Below are positions 22,687 to 31,990 of a stretch of 64,000 nt of DNA, one piece after another. This stretch comes from Couchioplanes caeruleus (GTDB lineage Bacteria > Actinomycetota > Actinomycetes > Mycobacteriales > Micromonosporaceae). The notes under the pieces were generated by a model that worked only from the letters and a program-made list of their open reading frames with translations, did not search any database and was not told the origin of the DNA. A program made the position numbers and the translations under genes. How positions within the stretch are numbered: the first letter of the stretch is position 1; each line of letters begins with the position of its first letter. Where the stretch lies: assembly GCF_023499255.1 (NCBI RefSeq), contig NZ_CP092183.1:4460501-4524500 (forward strand), in the 5' to 3' direction.

Positions 22687-24162
22687 CTATGCTGAGCTGC
22701 GCATATGCACGTACGTCCGGGGCTTCGCCGGGACGATGCGATTCCGGCCACCGTCCTTGGCCTCGTACAGGGCGGCGTCGGCGCGCTCGATGAGCTGGTC
22801 GGACGTCTCGACGCCGTCCCAGGCCGCGACGCCGGCCGAGAACGTCTGCCCCAGCGGCGTGGCGGCCAGGGCCCGTTGCAGCACCGCCAGCGCCGCGGTC
22901 GCGTCCGTGCCCGGCAGCAGCACGGTGAACTCCTCGCCGCCGAACCGCGCGATCGTGTCGACCGTCCGCAGCGCCCCGTGCCAGGCCGCGCTGGCCTCCT
23001 TCAGCAACCGGTCGCCGGCCGGGTGCCCGTAGCTGTCGTTGAACTGCTTGAACCGGTCGAGGTCGAGGACGGCCACGCACACCGGCGCGCCGTCACGCCG
23101 GGAGTGTTCCAGCGCGCGGGGCAGCTCGTCGTTCCAGGCCCGCCGGTTCGGCAGACCGGTCAGCTCGTCGGTGCGCGACAGCTCCCGTACCTGGCGGGAC
23201 TGCTGCTCGACCTGCCGGACCAGCTGGGCCATCCGGGTGACGACCAGCAGGAACAGCGCCGTGGAGCCGACCACGATCGCCGGGCCGTCCTTGACCTGGC
23301 CCGAGGCCAGCTGAGCGGCCAGGATCGCCGGGGCGATCAGCGACGCGCCGGTGAGCGCGAGCAGCTGGATGCGGCTCAGCCGCGGCGGCCGCGGCGCCAC
23401 CGGACGGCCCATGTCCCGCGCGTCGGCGTGCAGCGCCGCCACTCCCACCAGGGCGAACGCGGTCAGGAACATCATGTCGATGCAGCGGCGGAACCACTGG
23501 ATCTCCTCCAGGTGCCACCCGACGTCGCCGAGGTTGCCGAGCACCACCCAGGTGGTGTCGCCGGCGAGGAACCCGCCCAGCGCGCCGGCGATCCACCAGA
23601 ACGACGCGCCCCGGACACCGCCGGACCGCAGCAGCCGGGTGAGCATCGCCAGCAGCAGCAGATCCCCGATCGGGTACGCGACCTGCACGCTGCGGCCGAA
23701 CAGCGACAGACCCGCCTCGGTGGCCGCCGGCTCGATGACGTACACCCAGGCGAGCAGGCCCAGGCCGGTGGTGATCGTGGTGGCGTCGACCATGGCGGTC
23801 CAGTTGCGCCCCGGCTCCCGGCGCCGGATCAGCACCGCCAGCCCGGCCGCGCACGCGGGGTAGAGCAGGAGGAAGAACGGGTCGGCCGGCGTCGGCAGGT
23901 CCTCCCAGCCGAGCACGGTGTCGACGTACATCGCGACGGCGATGCCGGTGGAGTTGGCGAAGATGCCCGCGCCGAAGCACCACCACGGCAGCCGGTCGCG
24001 GCGCGGCAGCCGCCGGGCGCCGACGACGACGGCGGCGGTGCCCGCCCAGCCCACGCCCACCTGCCAGCAGGTCACCCACACAGCGTCGTCGGGTATCAGC
24101 TGGTACCCGGCGATGACCACGGCCATCGCGATCGCGAAGGCCTTCCAGCTGCGTGCGTGCAT
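22687..24162 (-). CDS. membrane-bound diguanylate cyclase
   Basis: The 491-residue protein has about nine or ten membrane helices (residues 8-320), a short coiled coil (VRQVEQQSRQVRELSRTDEL) and a C-terminal GGDEF domain. The catalytic site reads FGGEEF, which supports c-di-GMP synthesis, and the substrate segment is VLDLDRFKQFNDSYGHPAGD. No EAL domain is present. The membrane half closely resembles that of the larger protein at 28898-31900 (for example VAYPIGDLLLLAMLTRLL against VAYPLGDVLALAILLRLL), suggesting that both sense the same kind of signal. Confidence 0.93.
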   Translation of the reverse strand: MHARSWKAFAIAMAVVIAGYQLIPDDAVWVTCWQVGVGWAGTAAVVVGARRLPRRDRLPWWCFGAGIFANSTGIAVAMYVDTVLGWEDLPTPADPFFLLLYPACAAGLAVLIRRREPGRNWTAMVDATTITTGLGLLAWVYVIEPAATEAGLSLFGRSVQVAYPIGDLLLLAMLTRLLRSGGVRGASFWWIAGALGGFLAGDTTWVVLGNLGDVGWHLEEIQWFRRCIDMMFLTAFALVGVAALHADARDMGRPVAPRPPRLSRIQLLALTGASLIAPAILAAQLASGQVKDGPAIVVGSTALFLLVVTRMAQLVRQVEQQSRQVRELSRTDELTGLPNRRAWNDELPRALEHSRRDGAPVCVAVLDLDRFKQFNDSYGHPAGDRLLKEASAAWHGALRTVDTIARFGGEEFTVLLPGTDATAALAVLQRALAATPLGQTFSAGVAAWDGVETSDQLIERADAALYEAKDGGRNRIVPAKPRTYVHMRSSA

Positions 24163-24274
24163 GGGTCCTCGAATCCTGACGATGGGCGACCGTCTCAGGG
24201 AACCCGCCGCCGGGTGCCGTACGGGTGCGGCCGCGGTGCGGCGGGGGAGCAGACTCCATCCCTAAGATCGGCCC

Positions 24275-25447
24275 GTGACCATCGACTCGCACGCCGCCGC
24301 CGTGTCCGCCGCCCGGGAGCTCGCCGACGTCCTGGCGCCGGGCGTCGTCCAGCGCGACCGGGACGGCGCTGCGCGCGTACCCGTGGAGGCGCTGGCGGCC
24401 CTCGACGGCTCGGGCCTGCTCGCCGTCACCGTCCCGGCCGCCGACGGCGGCCCGGGTCTCGGCCCCGTCACCCTCGCGGAGGTCACCCGCACGATCGCCG
24501 CGGTCGACCCCGCCATCGCCCAGGTGCCGCAGGCGCACTACCTGCTCGTCGACGTCCTGGCCGTGCACGGCGACGACAGGACCAGGTCCGTGCTGTACGC
24601 CGAGGTGCGAGCCGGCCGGCGCATCGGCAACGCCCTGGCCGAGCGGGGCGGCACGCACGCCCAGGACCTGACGACCCGGCTGTCGGCGGGCCGGCTGACC
24701 GGCCGCAAGTACTACACGACCGGCGCCCTGACCTCGGCCTGGATCGCGGTCAGCGCCCTCGACGACACCGGGCGGCTGGTGCTGGCCTTCGTGCCCCGCG
24801 ACGCGCCGGGCGTCACCGTCGGCACGGACTGGGACGTGATCGGCCAGCGCGCCACCATCAGCGGGACCGCCACGTTCGACGAGGTCCCGGTCCCGCACGT
24901 GCTGGACTACGCGGGCGCGTACGAGGTCCCGCAGCAGCTCGGGGCCCGCGCCCAGCTCGTGCACGCCGCGATCGAGGTGGGCATCGCCGGGGGAGCGCTG
25001 CGTGACGCCCGGGCGTACCTGCGCGAGAAGGCGCGGCCGTCCACCGAGGCCGTCCGGGCGGGAGCGGCCACCGCCGCGGACGACCCCCACGTGCTGCACC
25101 GCTACGGCCGGATCGCCACCCGCGTCCGGGCCGCCGAGGCGCTGCTCGCGGATGCGGCGCGCACCCTGGACGAGGCCGGCCTGATCCCGGCGTCGGCGCA
25201 GGAGGCCGCCCGTGGATCCCTCGCCGTCGCGGCGGCCAAGGCGTTCGGCAGCGAGGTCGCGCTCGAGGCGGCGTCCGAGCTGTTCCAGATGTGCGGCACC
25301 AGCTCGGCGGCGGCCAAGTACGACCTGGACCGGCACTGGCGCAACGCCCGTACCCACAGCGTCCACGACCCGCTCGACTGGAAGTACCACCACCTCGGCG
25401 CGTACGAGCTGGCCGACGTGCAGCCGCCGAACCACGGGCAACTGTAG
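24275..25447 (+). CDS. acyl-CoA dehydrogenase family protein (DszC/SfnB-like)
   Basis: The 390-residue flavoprotein has an N-terminal helical domain, a middle barrel with GRKYYTTGALTSAWIAVSA, and a C-terminal helical domain ending FQMCGTSSAAAKYDLDRHWRNARTHSVHDPLDWKYHHLG. That ending is typical of the branch containing SfnB and DszC monooxygenase-like enzymes, where a catalytic Glu is usually absent. It may therefore be an FMNH2-dependent oxygenase and not a true dehydrogenase. GTG at 24275 lies 6 bases after TAAGAT, so it is probably leaderless. Confidence 0.82.
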   Translation: MTIDSHAAAVSAARELADVLAPGVVQRDRDGAARVPVEALAALDGSGLLAVTVPAADGGPGLGPVTLAEVTRTIAAVDPAIAQVPQAHYLLVDVLAVHGDDRTRSVLYAEVRAGRRIGNALAERGGTHAQDLTTRLSAGRLTGRKYYTTGALTSAWIAVSALDDTGRLVLAFVPRDAPGVTVGTDWDVIGQRATISGTATFDEVPVPHVLDYAGAYEVPQQLGARAQLVHAAIEVGIAGGALRDARAYLREKARPSTEAVRAGAATAADDPHVLHRYGRIATRVRAAEALLADAARTLDEAGLIPASAQEAARGSLAVAAAKAFGSEVALEAASELFQMCGTSSAAAKYDLDRHWRNARTHSVHDPLDWKYHHLGAYELADVQPPNHGQL

Positions 25448-25482
25448 ATTTCTTGTCGGAGGGTGGGTCTACGGTTCGCTCC

Positions 25483-26037
25483 ATGAGCACACTGGAGAAC
25501 CGGCCCGCGACCGCGCTCCTCGTGATCGACGTGCAGAACGCGATCGTCGAGGGGACGTACGAACGCGACGCCGTGGTGGCCACCATCGCGGGCCTCGTCG
25601 GCAAGGCCCGCGCGGAGGACGTCCCGGTCGTCTGGGTCCAGCACAACAGCGACCACCTGCCCCGCGGCAGCGACGGCTGGCACATCGTCCCGGAGCTGAG
25701 CCGGGCACCGGCCGAGCCCCTGGTCGAGAAGACGTACGCCGACTCCTTCGAGGAGACCACCCTCGAACAGACCCTGCGCGGTCTGGGCGCCGGACGCCTG
25801 TTCCTGTGCGGCGCCCAGACCGACGAGTGCATCCGATCGACCCTGCACGGCGCGATCGCCCGCGGCTACGACGCGATCCTGGTCAGCGACGCCCACACCA
25901 CGGAGGACCAGAGCCCCTGGGGCGCCCCGACGCCGGACAAGGTGGTCGCGCACACCAACCTGTACTGGTCCAACCACCGGGCGCCGGGCCGGACGGCGGG
26001 GACGGTGGAGGCGAAGAACGTCGCCTTCAGGGAGTGA
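25483..26037 (+). CDS. isochorismatase-like cysteine hydrolase
   Basis: The 184-residue protein has the family triad: Asp in LLVIDVQNAIV, Lys in LVEKTYADSF, and Cys in FLCGAQTDECIRSTLHGAI. Members hydrolyse amides such as nicotinamide, N-carbamoyl amines or isochorismate, and the substrate cannot be chosen here. The ATG at 25483 lies 7 bases after TACGGT and lacks a ribosome binding site, indicating a leaderless message separate from the upstream gene 35 bases away. Confidence 0.9.
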   Translation: MSTLENRPATALLVIDVQNAIVEGTYERDAVVATIAGLVGKARAEDVPVVWVQHNSDHLPRGSDGWHIVPELSRAPAEPLVEKTYADSFEETTLEQTLRGLGAGRLFLCGAQTDECIRSTLHGAIARGYDAILVSDAHTTEDQSPWGAPTPDKVVAHTNLYWSNHRAPGRTAGTVEAKNVAFRE

Positions 26038-26203
26038 ATCCGGGACCATCCTGACGCCTCATCCGGGTCGTCTCGGATGTTGCACGCGCCCGGCCGCCGC
26101 CTTCACCGTCGGGCACCCGCTGCCGTCGATGGTGCTCCTGGCGGTCGGCCCGTCCCGGCGGCTGAGCTGGACGCGCCGCACCACCGCCAGGCCGGTCGCG
26201 GCG

Positions 26204-26268
26204 TTGCCGGCCGTGCCCTTGCCGGCCTGCCCTTGCCGGCCGTGCGCTGGCTGGCCGTGCGCTTGCGG
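26204..26268. repeat. 14-15 bp tandem repeats before the FBP gene
   Basis: The unit TTGCCGGCCGTGCCC recurs four times with slight change (TTGCCGGCCTGCCC, TTGCCGGCCGTGCGC, TGGCTGGCCGTGCGC). The surrounding 300 bases (26038-26337) hold no gene that I can support. Confidence 0.7.
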
Positions 26269-26337
26269 GGCGTGGACGGCGCCGCGGCGGGTGCAAAATC
26301 GGCTGACCGGTGCCGCCGGCTCGCCTACCTTCGCCGG

Positions 26338-26847
26338 GTGGAACCCCTCGATGAACGCGCGATCCGCGGCTCCTTCGTCAACTGCAGCAAGGGTGAGGCG
26401 TCCCGGATCCGCATGCCCGCGGGCTTCGCCGACGGCGGCGTGCCGTGGGACGACCTCGACTTCCTCGGCTGGACCGACCCCGGCGCCCCCCAGCGGGCGC
26501 TGCTCGTCGTCCCCGGCGACCCCGGCCCGACCGGTCTGGTCCTGCGCCGGCCCGAGGCGGTGCGCTCCACCGCGATGCGCTCGAGCATGTGCCGGGTCTG
26601 CCTGACCGACCACGCGGCCTCGGGCGTGGCGCTGTTCGTCGCCCCGCTCGCCGGTCCGGCCGGCCGCCGCGGCAACACGGTCGGCGAATACCTGTGCGCG
26701 GACCTGGCCTGCCCGCTGTACCTGCGCGGCCGGCGGCAGCCCAAGTTGCGGCTGGTCCGGCGCGAGGAGACGCTGTCACTGGCGGAACGCATCGACCGGG
26801 CGATGACCAACCTGGCGGCCTTCACCGCGCGCGTCCTCGCCGGCTGA
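26338..26847 (+). CDS. FBP (treble-clef) domain protein
   Basis: The 169-residue protein matches the FusB/FBP C-terminal treble-clef zinc-finger family. It has an N-terminal IRGSFVNCSKGEASRIRMP helix-strand, the first zinc pair CRVCLTDH near residue 85, and the second pair in CADLACPLYLRGRR. FusB proteins bind EF-G and free it from fusidic-acid-stalled ribosomes. This short actinobacterial form is widespread, and its link to drug resistance is not shown. GTG at 26338 lies 6 bases after TACCTT, so it is likely leaderless. Short tandem repeats flank the gene on both sides. Confidence 0.85.
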   Translation: MEPLDERAIRGSFVNCSKGEASRIRMPAGFADGGVPWDDLDFLGWTDPGAPQRALLVVPGDPGPTGLVLRRPEAVRSTAMRSSMCRVCLTDHAASGVALFVAPLAGPAGRRGNTVGEYLCADLACPLYLRGRRQPKLRLVRREETLSLAERIDRAMTNLAAFTARVLAG

Positions 26848-26867
26848 CCCGCCGGGCGTCGGCCGCG

Positions 26868-26938
26868 TCGGCCGCCCAGCTCGCCGCATCGGCCGCCCAG
26901 CTCGCCGCGACGGCCGCGTCGGCCGCCCAGCTCGCAGC
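26868..26938. repeat. three copies of a 20-bp repeat after the FBP gene
   Basis: TCGGCCGCCCAGCTCGCCGC occurs at 26868-26887 and 26889-26908, and with one change at 26919-26938. The region 26848-27053 otherwise contains only GC-rich, alanine-coding-like sequence and no supported gene. Confidence 0.75.
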
Positions 26939-27053
26939 GCCGGGCATCGGCCGCGCAGCACGGCCGCGCCCGGCTGCCGGTCGCACCGCCCGGCTGCCGG
27001 GCACAGGGCCCATCGCTCGGCCGGCGGGCTTCGAGTGCGGCGGGCGGCGCTTC

Positions 27054-27917
27054 TCAGGTCCGGTCGGCGACCGCGACCCGCCCGTGCTGCAGTGACCGCC
27101 GGTGCCGGATCGGCGAGCCGACTTCCTCCGCGACCTCCAGCAGGTGCACGTCCGTGGCGACGCCGAAGCCGTGCCGTCCGAGCAGGTCCGCCATCGCTTC
27201 CGGCGTCCACGTGGAGCGCCACGGTTCGCGGGCCCAGACGCTGCGCCGGCCGGCCGAGGCCGTGAGTGCACGGGACACGAGCCGGCCCAGGGTCGCCGAC
27301 GGCATGGGCCGCTGGTAGTTCACGACGAGGCGGCTGCCCGGCGCCGAGCACCCCGCGACCTGCTCGACCGTCGCCGCGACCTGCTCCGGCGTCAGGTACG
27401 GCACCACGCCCTCCCAGACCCAGGTGGTCGGCAGGTCCGTACGGTGCCCGGCCGCTGCCAGCGCCGTCCCCAGCGGGTCGTGTCCCAGGTTGACCGCCAC
27501 GTAGGCCGGCGGCCGGCCGGGCAGGTCCGCGGCGCGGTCACGTTTGTCCTGCTGGGAGGCCGGGTGGTCGACCTCGAACACGGTGAGCTCCGGCATCCGC
27601 CACGCCCGGCCGTCGAGCCCGGCGCCGAGGATCACCACCTGCGGGTGGGCGGCCGCGCGGACGGCGTCGTCGATGGCGACCGTGCGCGGGACGATCATCT
27701 CGGCGTGGGCGCGTACCGTCTCGAAGTCGAGCCGTTGCGGCCACGGCCGGGGTGCGGCGTCGTCGCGTACCCATCGGACGGGTTCGCGTTCGGCGGGCCG
27801 CAGCAGCGCCATGGCGGCCGGGTCGGCGAAGCGGTCCGGCGCCAACCGGCCGTCCGCGGCCGCCCGTCCCTGGCACACCCCGACCGCCGTGCGGCTGGCC
27901 CGCAGAGTCCCGGTCAT
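27054..27917 (-). CDS. leucine carboxyl methyltransferase-type SAM methyltransferase
   Basis: The 287-residue protein resembles the LCM/PPM family of class I methyltransferases. It has VVILGAGLDGRAWRMP for SAM binding, TVFEVDHPASQQDKR with the acidic ribose ligand, and TTWVWEGVVPYLTPEQV. In actinobacteria such enzymes methylate carboxyl groups of small metabolites or have unknown targets. The ATG at 27917 follows GGGG at good distance. It diverges from the nucleotidyltransferase gene; the 217-base gap contains the small palindrome TGACATCTGTCA (28106-28117). Confidence 0.83.
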   Translation of the reverse strand: MTGTLRASRTAVGVCQGRAAADGRLAPDRFADPAAMALLRPAEREPVRWVRDDAAPRPWPQRLDFETVRAHAEMIVPRTVAIDDAVRAAAHPQVVILGAGLDGRAWRMPELTVFEVDHPASQQDKRDRAADLPGRPPAYVAVNLGHDPLGTALAAAGHRTDLPTTWVWEGVVPYLTPEQVAATVEQVAGCSAPGSRLVVNYQRPMPSATLGRLVSRALTASAGRRSVWAREPWRSTWTPEAMADLLGRHGFGVATDVHLLEVAEEVGSPIRHRRSLQHGRVAVADRT

Positions 27918-28134
27918 CGCGGCCCCCGCCCCGAAAGGCCCCGGACCGTCCCGGTCCTCGCGCCGGGAGCACCCGGACCGCCGCCGGGCCGGTCGGATGG
28001 TCGCGGCCCGGTCCCGGAGGAGCCGGCCTGCACAATGTCCGTCATCGAGTCCCCCGAAATCCGTCGCTCGCACCGACGGTAGTGCCCGGCGCAGGGGCAC
28101 ACCTCTGACATCTGTCACCAATAGACTGCGCCGC

Positions 28135-28869
28135 ATGGCGGTCGGCGTACCCGTGGTCGAGGAGTTCGGCGAGCAGCTCGCAGCGCTCGGCTGGGTGACC
28201 GATCTGCTGGTCGCCGGGTCGCTGGCAACCGGCGACCACGTGCCCGGCGTGAGCGACCTGGACCTGGTCGCGCTGACCGGCGGGCCGGTCGGCCCGGACC
28301 GGCGGCGTGAGCTGGTCGCTCTGCACCGCCGGCTCGACAGCGGTGCCGCATCGGGCCTCCAGCTGGGCTGCGTGTACGTCGACAGCGCCCGCCGGGCCGA
28401 TCCCGCGCTGCCGCACCCGACGTGGACGCACGGGCTGTTGGTGCAGCGCATCCTGTCCGGGGTCACCCGCGCCGAGCTGGTGCGCCACGGGTACGCCGTG
28501 TTCGGTCGCGCGCCCGGCGAGGTGCTGCCGCCGATGAGCGACGACGACGTCCGGGACGCCGCCCGCGCCGAGCTGACCGGTTATTGGGCGTGGGCCGCGC
28601 GCCGGCCGTGGTTGTGGCTGGATCCGGGGCTCGCCGACCTCGGCCTGACGTCGATGGCCCGGGGCCGGCATGCGCTGGAGCACGGCGACCTGCTGACGAA
28701 GAGCGCGGCCGTCGAGCGGATCGACGCGCCGGCGTGGCTGGTGGCGCAGGTGCGGGCCCGGCGCCGCGGCCAGGACGTCGCCTCGCCGCGGCTGCGGACC
28801 GCGGTGATCGCCTGGCGGGACGCCCGCCGGACGGTGCGGCGGGCGACCGGCAGGCCGGTGCGGACCTGA
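28135..28869 (+). CDS. aminoglycoside-type nucleotidyltransferase domain protein
   Basis: The 244-residue protein begins with a nucleotidyltransferase fold. The signature is VAGSLATGDHVPGVSDLDLVAL (GS motif plus the paired Asp in DLDL), followed by an all-alpha domain resembling DUF4111 (HALEHGDLLTKSAAVERI). Relatives adenylylate aminoglycosides, but many chromosomal members have unknown substrates. The ATG at 28135 is 7 bases after TAGACT, again a leaderless layout. It stands alone. Confidence 0.8.
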   Translation: MAVGVPVVEEFGEQLAALGWVTDLLVAGSLATGDHVPGVSDLDLVALTGGPVGPDRRRELVALHRRLDSGAASGLQLGCVYVDSARRADPALPHPTWTHGLLVQRILSGVTRAELVRHGYAVFGRAPGEVLPPMSDDDVRDAARAELTGYWAWAARRPWLWLDPGLADLGLTSMARGRHALEHGDLLTKSAAVERIDAPAWLVAQVRARRRGQDVASPRLRTAVIAWRDARRTVRRATGRPVRT

Positions 28870-28897
28870 GCGCGGGCCCGGACGACGCCGCGCCCGA

Positions 28898-31800
28898 TCA
28901 GGCGGCGAGGGCGGATCCGGCCAGGGCGGGCACCTCGGCCGGCCAGACCGGCTTGGAGAACAGGTAGCCCTGGCCGTAGGGGCAGCCCATGCCGGCGAGC
29001 ATGGCGCGCTGGGCCGGGTCCTCGATGCCCTCGGCGACCACGGTGAGGTCGAGGTGGCGGGCCAGCGTGACGATCGCGTCGACCAGCGCGCGCTGGCGGC
29101 CGCTGGCGAGGATGTCGTCGATGAAGGACTTGTCGATCTTCAGGACGTCGACGGGGATCTGCCGCAGGTAGCTCAGCGACGAGTATCCGGTGCCGAAGTC
29201 GTCGATCGCGATCCGGACGCCCAGCGCCCGCAGCGTCGCCAGGTCGGCGCAGACCTGGTCGGCGTCGCGCAGCACCAGGCTCTCGGTGATCTCCAGCAGC
29301 AGCCATCCCGGTTCTGCGCCGCTCTCGGCCAGGGCCGCGCGGACGCGGTCGACGAAGCCGGGCTGGCGGAACTGCCGCGCCGAGACGTTGACGCTGACGT
29401 AGCGGGGGGACGACTCCGGTGCCGTGGCGCGCCATTCGGCGATCTGGCGCAGCGATTCGCGCAGCACCCATTCGCCCAGGCCGACGATCGCGCCGCTCTC
29501 CTCCGCGAGATCGATGAAATGGTACGGGCTCAGCAGCCCGCGCTCCGGGTGCTGCCACCGCACCAGCGACTCGACGCCGACGACGTCACGGGTGTGCACG
29601 TCCACGATGGGCTGGTACTGCAGCACGAACTGGCGGCCGTCGATCGCCTCGAGCAGCGAGGTGCGCAGCGCGAGCCGCTCCATCATCGCGGTGTGCAGGT
29701 CGCTGCGGTACCGCTGCCAGGTGCCCTTGCCGGCGCCCTTGGCGAGGTACAGCGCGAGGTCGGCGTGGCGCAGCAGCTCGGTGGGGCTGCCCGCGTCGGC
29801 GCTGGTGGCGACGCCGACGCTGGCCGCGCCGCCGACCACGTGGGTGCCGCCGAGGCCGTCGCTGATCTCGAACGGTTCGGCGAGCACGGCGACGATGCGC
29901 TCGGCGGTCTGCTCGGCCGCCGCGGCGTCGCCGGACTGGGCGACCAGGATGGCGAACTCGTCGCCGCCCATCCGGGCGGCCGTGTCGCCGGTCGCGACGG
30001 CCGCGGCGATGCGGTGCCCGACCGCGACCAGCAGCTGGTCGCCGACGGCGTGCCCGAGCGAGTCGTTGACCTCCTTGAAGTCGTCGAGGTCGACGAAGAG
30101 CACGCCGAGTTCGGCGCCGTCGCGGCAGGACCGGGTGAACGCCTCGTCCAGCCGGTTGCGGAACAGGGCGCGGTTCGCCAGCCCGGTGAGGCCGTCGTGG
30201 TACGCCTGGTGCGCCAGGTCGTTCTCCAGCCGGCGGCGCTCGGTCACGTCGCGCACGGTCAGCACGATGCCGCGTACGGTCGGGTCGTCGCGCAGGTCGC
30301 GCCCGGTGCACTCGACCTGCAGCAGCCGCCGGTCGGCGCACACGGCGGTGAGGTCCACGCCGTCGCCGAGGCCGGTGCGGGCCCGGTCGAGGGCGGCGGC
30401 GAGGCGGTCGTGGTGGGTGTCGGCGACGAGCCGGGTCAGCGGGGCGCCGGTGAGGTCGGTCCAGCCGAAGAGGGCGGCCGCGGACGGGCTGGCGTAGCGG
30501 ATGCGCTCGTCGTCGCCGACGATGAGGATGACGTCGGCCGCGCTCTGGATGAGGGTCCGGAAGTACGCCTCGCCGTCGCGCCGGCTGATCTCGGTGGCCA
30601 GCGCGATGCGCTCCACGACCATCGCGACCTGCCCGAACAGGGCCTGCACGGCCGGGCGTACGGCGCGCAGCGTGCCGAGGGGTGCCTCGAGCCGCACGGC
30701 GCAGCGCTGCGGCGGGTTGCCCGGCAGCACCATCGCGGTGTGCAGCGCGTACGGGGTGTCGCCGCCGGCCGCGATGGTGACGCCCAGTTCGACGGTGGTG
30801 GCGTCGGGCATCGGCTCGGGCTCGCCGGTGCTGAGCGCGTACGGCCGCTCCGCGGGCATGATCATGGCGATGGCGTCGCGGACGGCGGCGAGCACGTCGT
30901 CGGGGGTGGCCGCCGCGGCGAGCGCGGAGGTGGCCCGGCGCAGGGCGTGCTCGCGTTCCTGGCCCTGGCGCTGTTCGGCGATGAGGCCGGCGACCCGGGC
31001 CATGACCAGCACGAACATCAGTGCGGAGCCGGCGGCGATGACGGGCGCGTCGGCGACGCCGCCCTGCAGGTACTGGGCGAGCAGCACGGCCGGGGCGATC
31101 AGGGCGGCGACCGTGAGCAGCGCGAGGTGCCGTCCGCCGGCGGGGATCGGCGCCGTGGCCGGGGTGCCGTCGTCGGTGAGCCTGGTCATCGAGGGGTGCA
31201 GCGCGGCCCAGCCGGCGGCGGCGTAGAAGACGATCCAGCCGAGGTCGACCGGGCCGCCGACGGCCCAGTTGCTGTCGAGGCGGGCCAGGCCGTAGACGAC
31301 GTCGGAGAAGAGCACGCCGACGACGCTCAGCGACAGCAGGCCGAGGGCGGCGGGCTTGCGCCCGGGCGCGGTGAGCAGCCGCAGCAGGATCGCCAGCGCG
31401 AGCACATCACCCAGCGGGTACGCGACCGACACCGCCTTCTCGGCCAGCGTGAGATCGGTGGCCCGGGTGTACGGGGCGATGAGGTACACCCACGACAGCA
31501 GCCCGAGGCTGACCGTGGGCACGAGGGCGTCGAGCAGCGCGGCGCGGTTCGCCTCGCCGGAGCGGGCCCGGATGAAGATCGCCAGGCCGCCCGCGAGCAG
31601 CGGGTAGACGAGCAGGTAGAGCACGTCGGAGGGGCCGGGGAAGGGTGCGGGCAGGTTCAGCGCGGTCTGCGTGTAGTAGATCGTGTCGCCGGCGACGAAG
31701 AACACCAGCGCGACGGCGATGAGGTACCACGGCAGGCGCTGGGCGGGCCGGTGGACGCGGACGCCGAGAGCCACGGCGGCGGCGCCGGAGAGCCCGATCG

Positions 31801-31900
31801 CGCTCCACGAGAACACGTGCGAGCCGGGCCAGGCGTAGTACACCGCGGTGAGCGCGGCCATCCACGCGGCGAAGCCCGCGCGAGCGTATCGCGTCGTCAT
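28898..31900 (-). CDS. membrane PAS-GGDEF-EAL cyclic-di-GMP protein
   Basis: The 1000-residue protein has about nine or ten membrane helices (to residue 315), a GAF-like region, a PAS domain near residues 455-570 (AADVILIVGDDERIRYASPSAAALFGW), then GGDEF (MGGDEFAIL, intact) and EAL domains. The EAL motif itself reads ESL, but the other metal and catalytic segments are present: EITESLVL, IDDFGTGYSSL, LKIDKSFI, VVAEGIE and GYLFSKP. It could make and degrade c-di-GMP. The ATG at 31900 has GGAG upstream; a farther in-frame start at 31948 is less likely. Its membrane half is paralogous to the cyclase at 22687. Confidence 0.92.
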   Translation of the reverse strand: MTTRYARAGFAAWMAALTAVYYAWPGSHVFSWSAIGLSGAAAVALGVRVHRPAQRLPWYLIAVALVFFVAGDTIYYTQTALNLPAPFPGPSDVLYLLVYPLLAGGLAIFIRARSGEANRAALLDALVPTVSLGLLSWVYLIAPYTRATDLTLAEKAVSVAYPLGDVLALAILLRLLTAPGRKPAALGLLSLSVVGVLFSDVVYGLARLDSNWAVGGPVDLGWIVFYAAAGWAALHPSMTRLTDDGTPATAPIPAGGRHLALLTVAALIAPAVLLAQYLQGGVADAPVIAAGSALMFVLVMARVAGLIAEQRQGQEREHALRRATSALAAAATPDDVLAAVRDAIAMIMPAERPYALSTGEPEPMPDATTVELGVTIAAGGDTPYALHTAMVLPGNPPQRCAVRLEAPLGTLRAVRPAVQALFGQVAMVVERIALATEISRRDGEAYFRTLIQSAADVILIVGDDERIRYASPSAAALFGWTDLTGAPLTRLVADTHHDRLAAALDRARTGLGDGVDLTAVCADRRLLQVECTGRDLRDDPTVRGIVLTVRDVTERRRLENDLAHQAYHDGLTGLANRALFRNRLDEAFTRSCRDGAELGVLFVDLDDFKEVNDSLGHAVGDQLLVAVGHRIAAAVATGDTAARMGGDEFAILVAQSGDAAAAEQTAERIVAVLAEPFEISDGLGGTHVVGGAASVGVATSADAGSPTELLRHADLALYLAKGAGKGTWQRYRSDLHTAMMERLALRTSLLEAIDGRQFVLQYQPIVDVHTRDVVGVESLVRWQHPERGLLSPYHFIDLAEESGAIVGLGEWVLRESLRQIAEWRATAPESSPRYVSVNVSARQFRQPGFVDRVRAALAESGAEPGWLLLEITESLVLRDADQVCADLATLRALGVRIAIDDFGTGYSSLSYLRQIPVDVLKIDKSFIDDILASGRQRALVDAIVTLARHLDLTVVAEGIEDPAQRAMLAGMGCPYGQGYLFSKPVWPAEVPALAGSALAA

Positions 31901-31990
31901 GCGGGCTCCGTCCGGACGGTGGGGCGCTGTCCTCTCCGGGATCGGCACGCGGGCGGTGCTTCTGAACCGGGACGCCGGACGGCAACCGGT

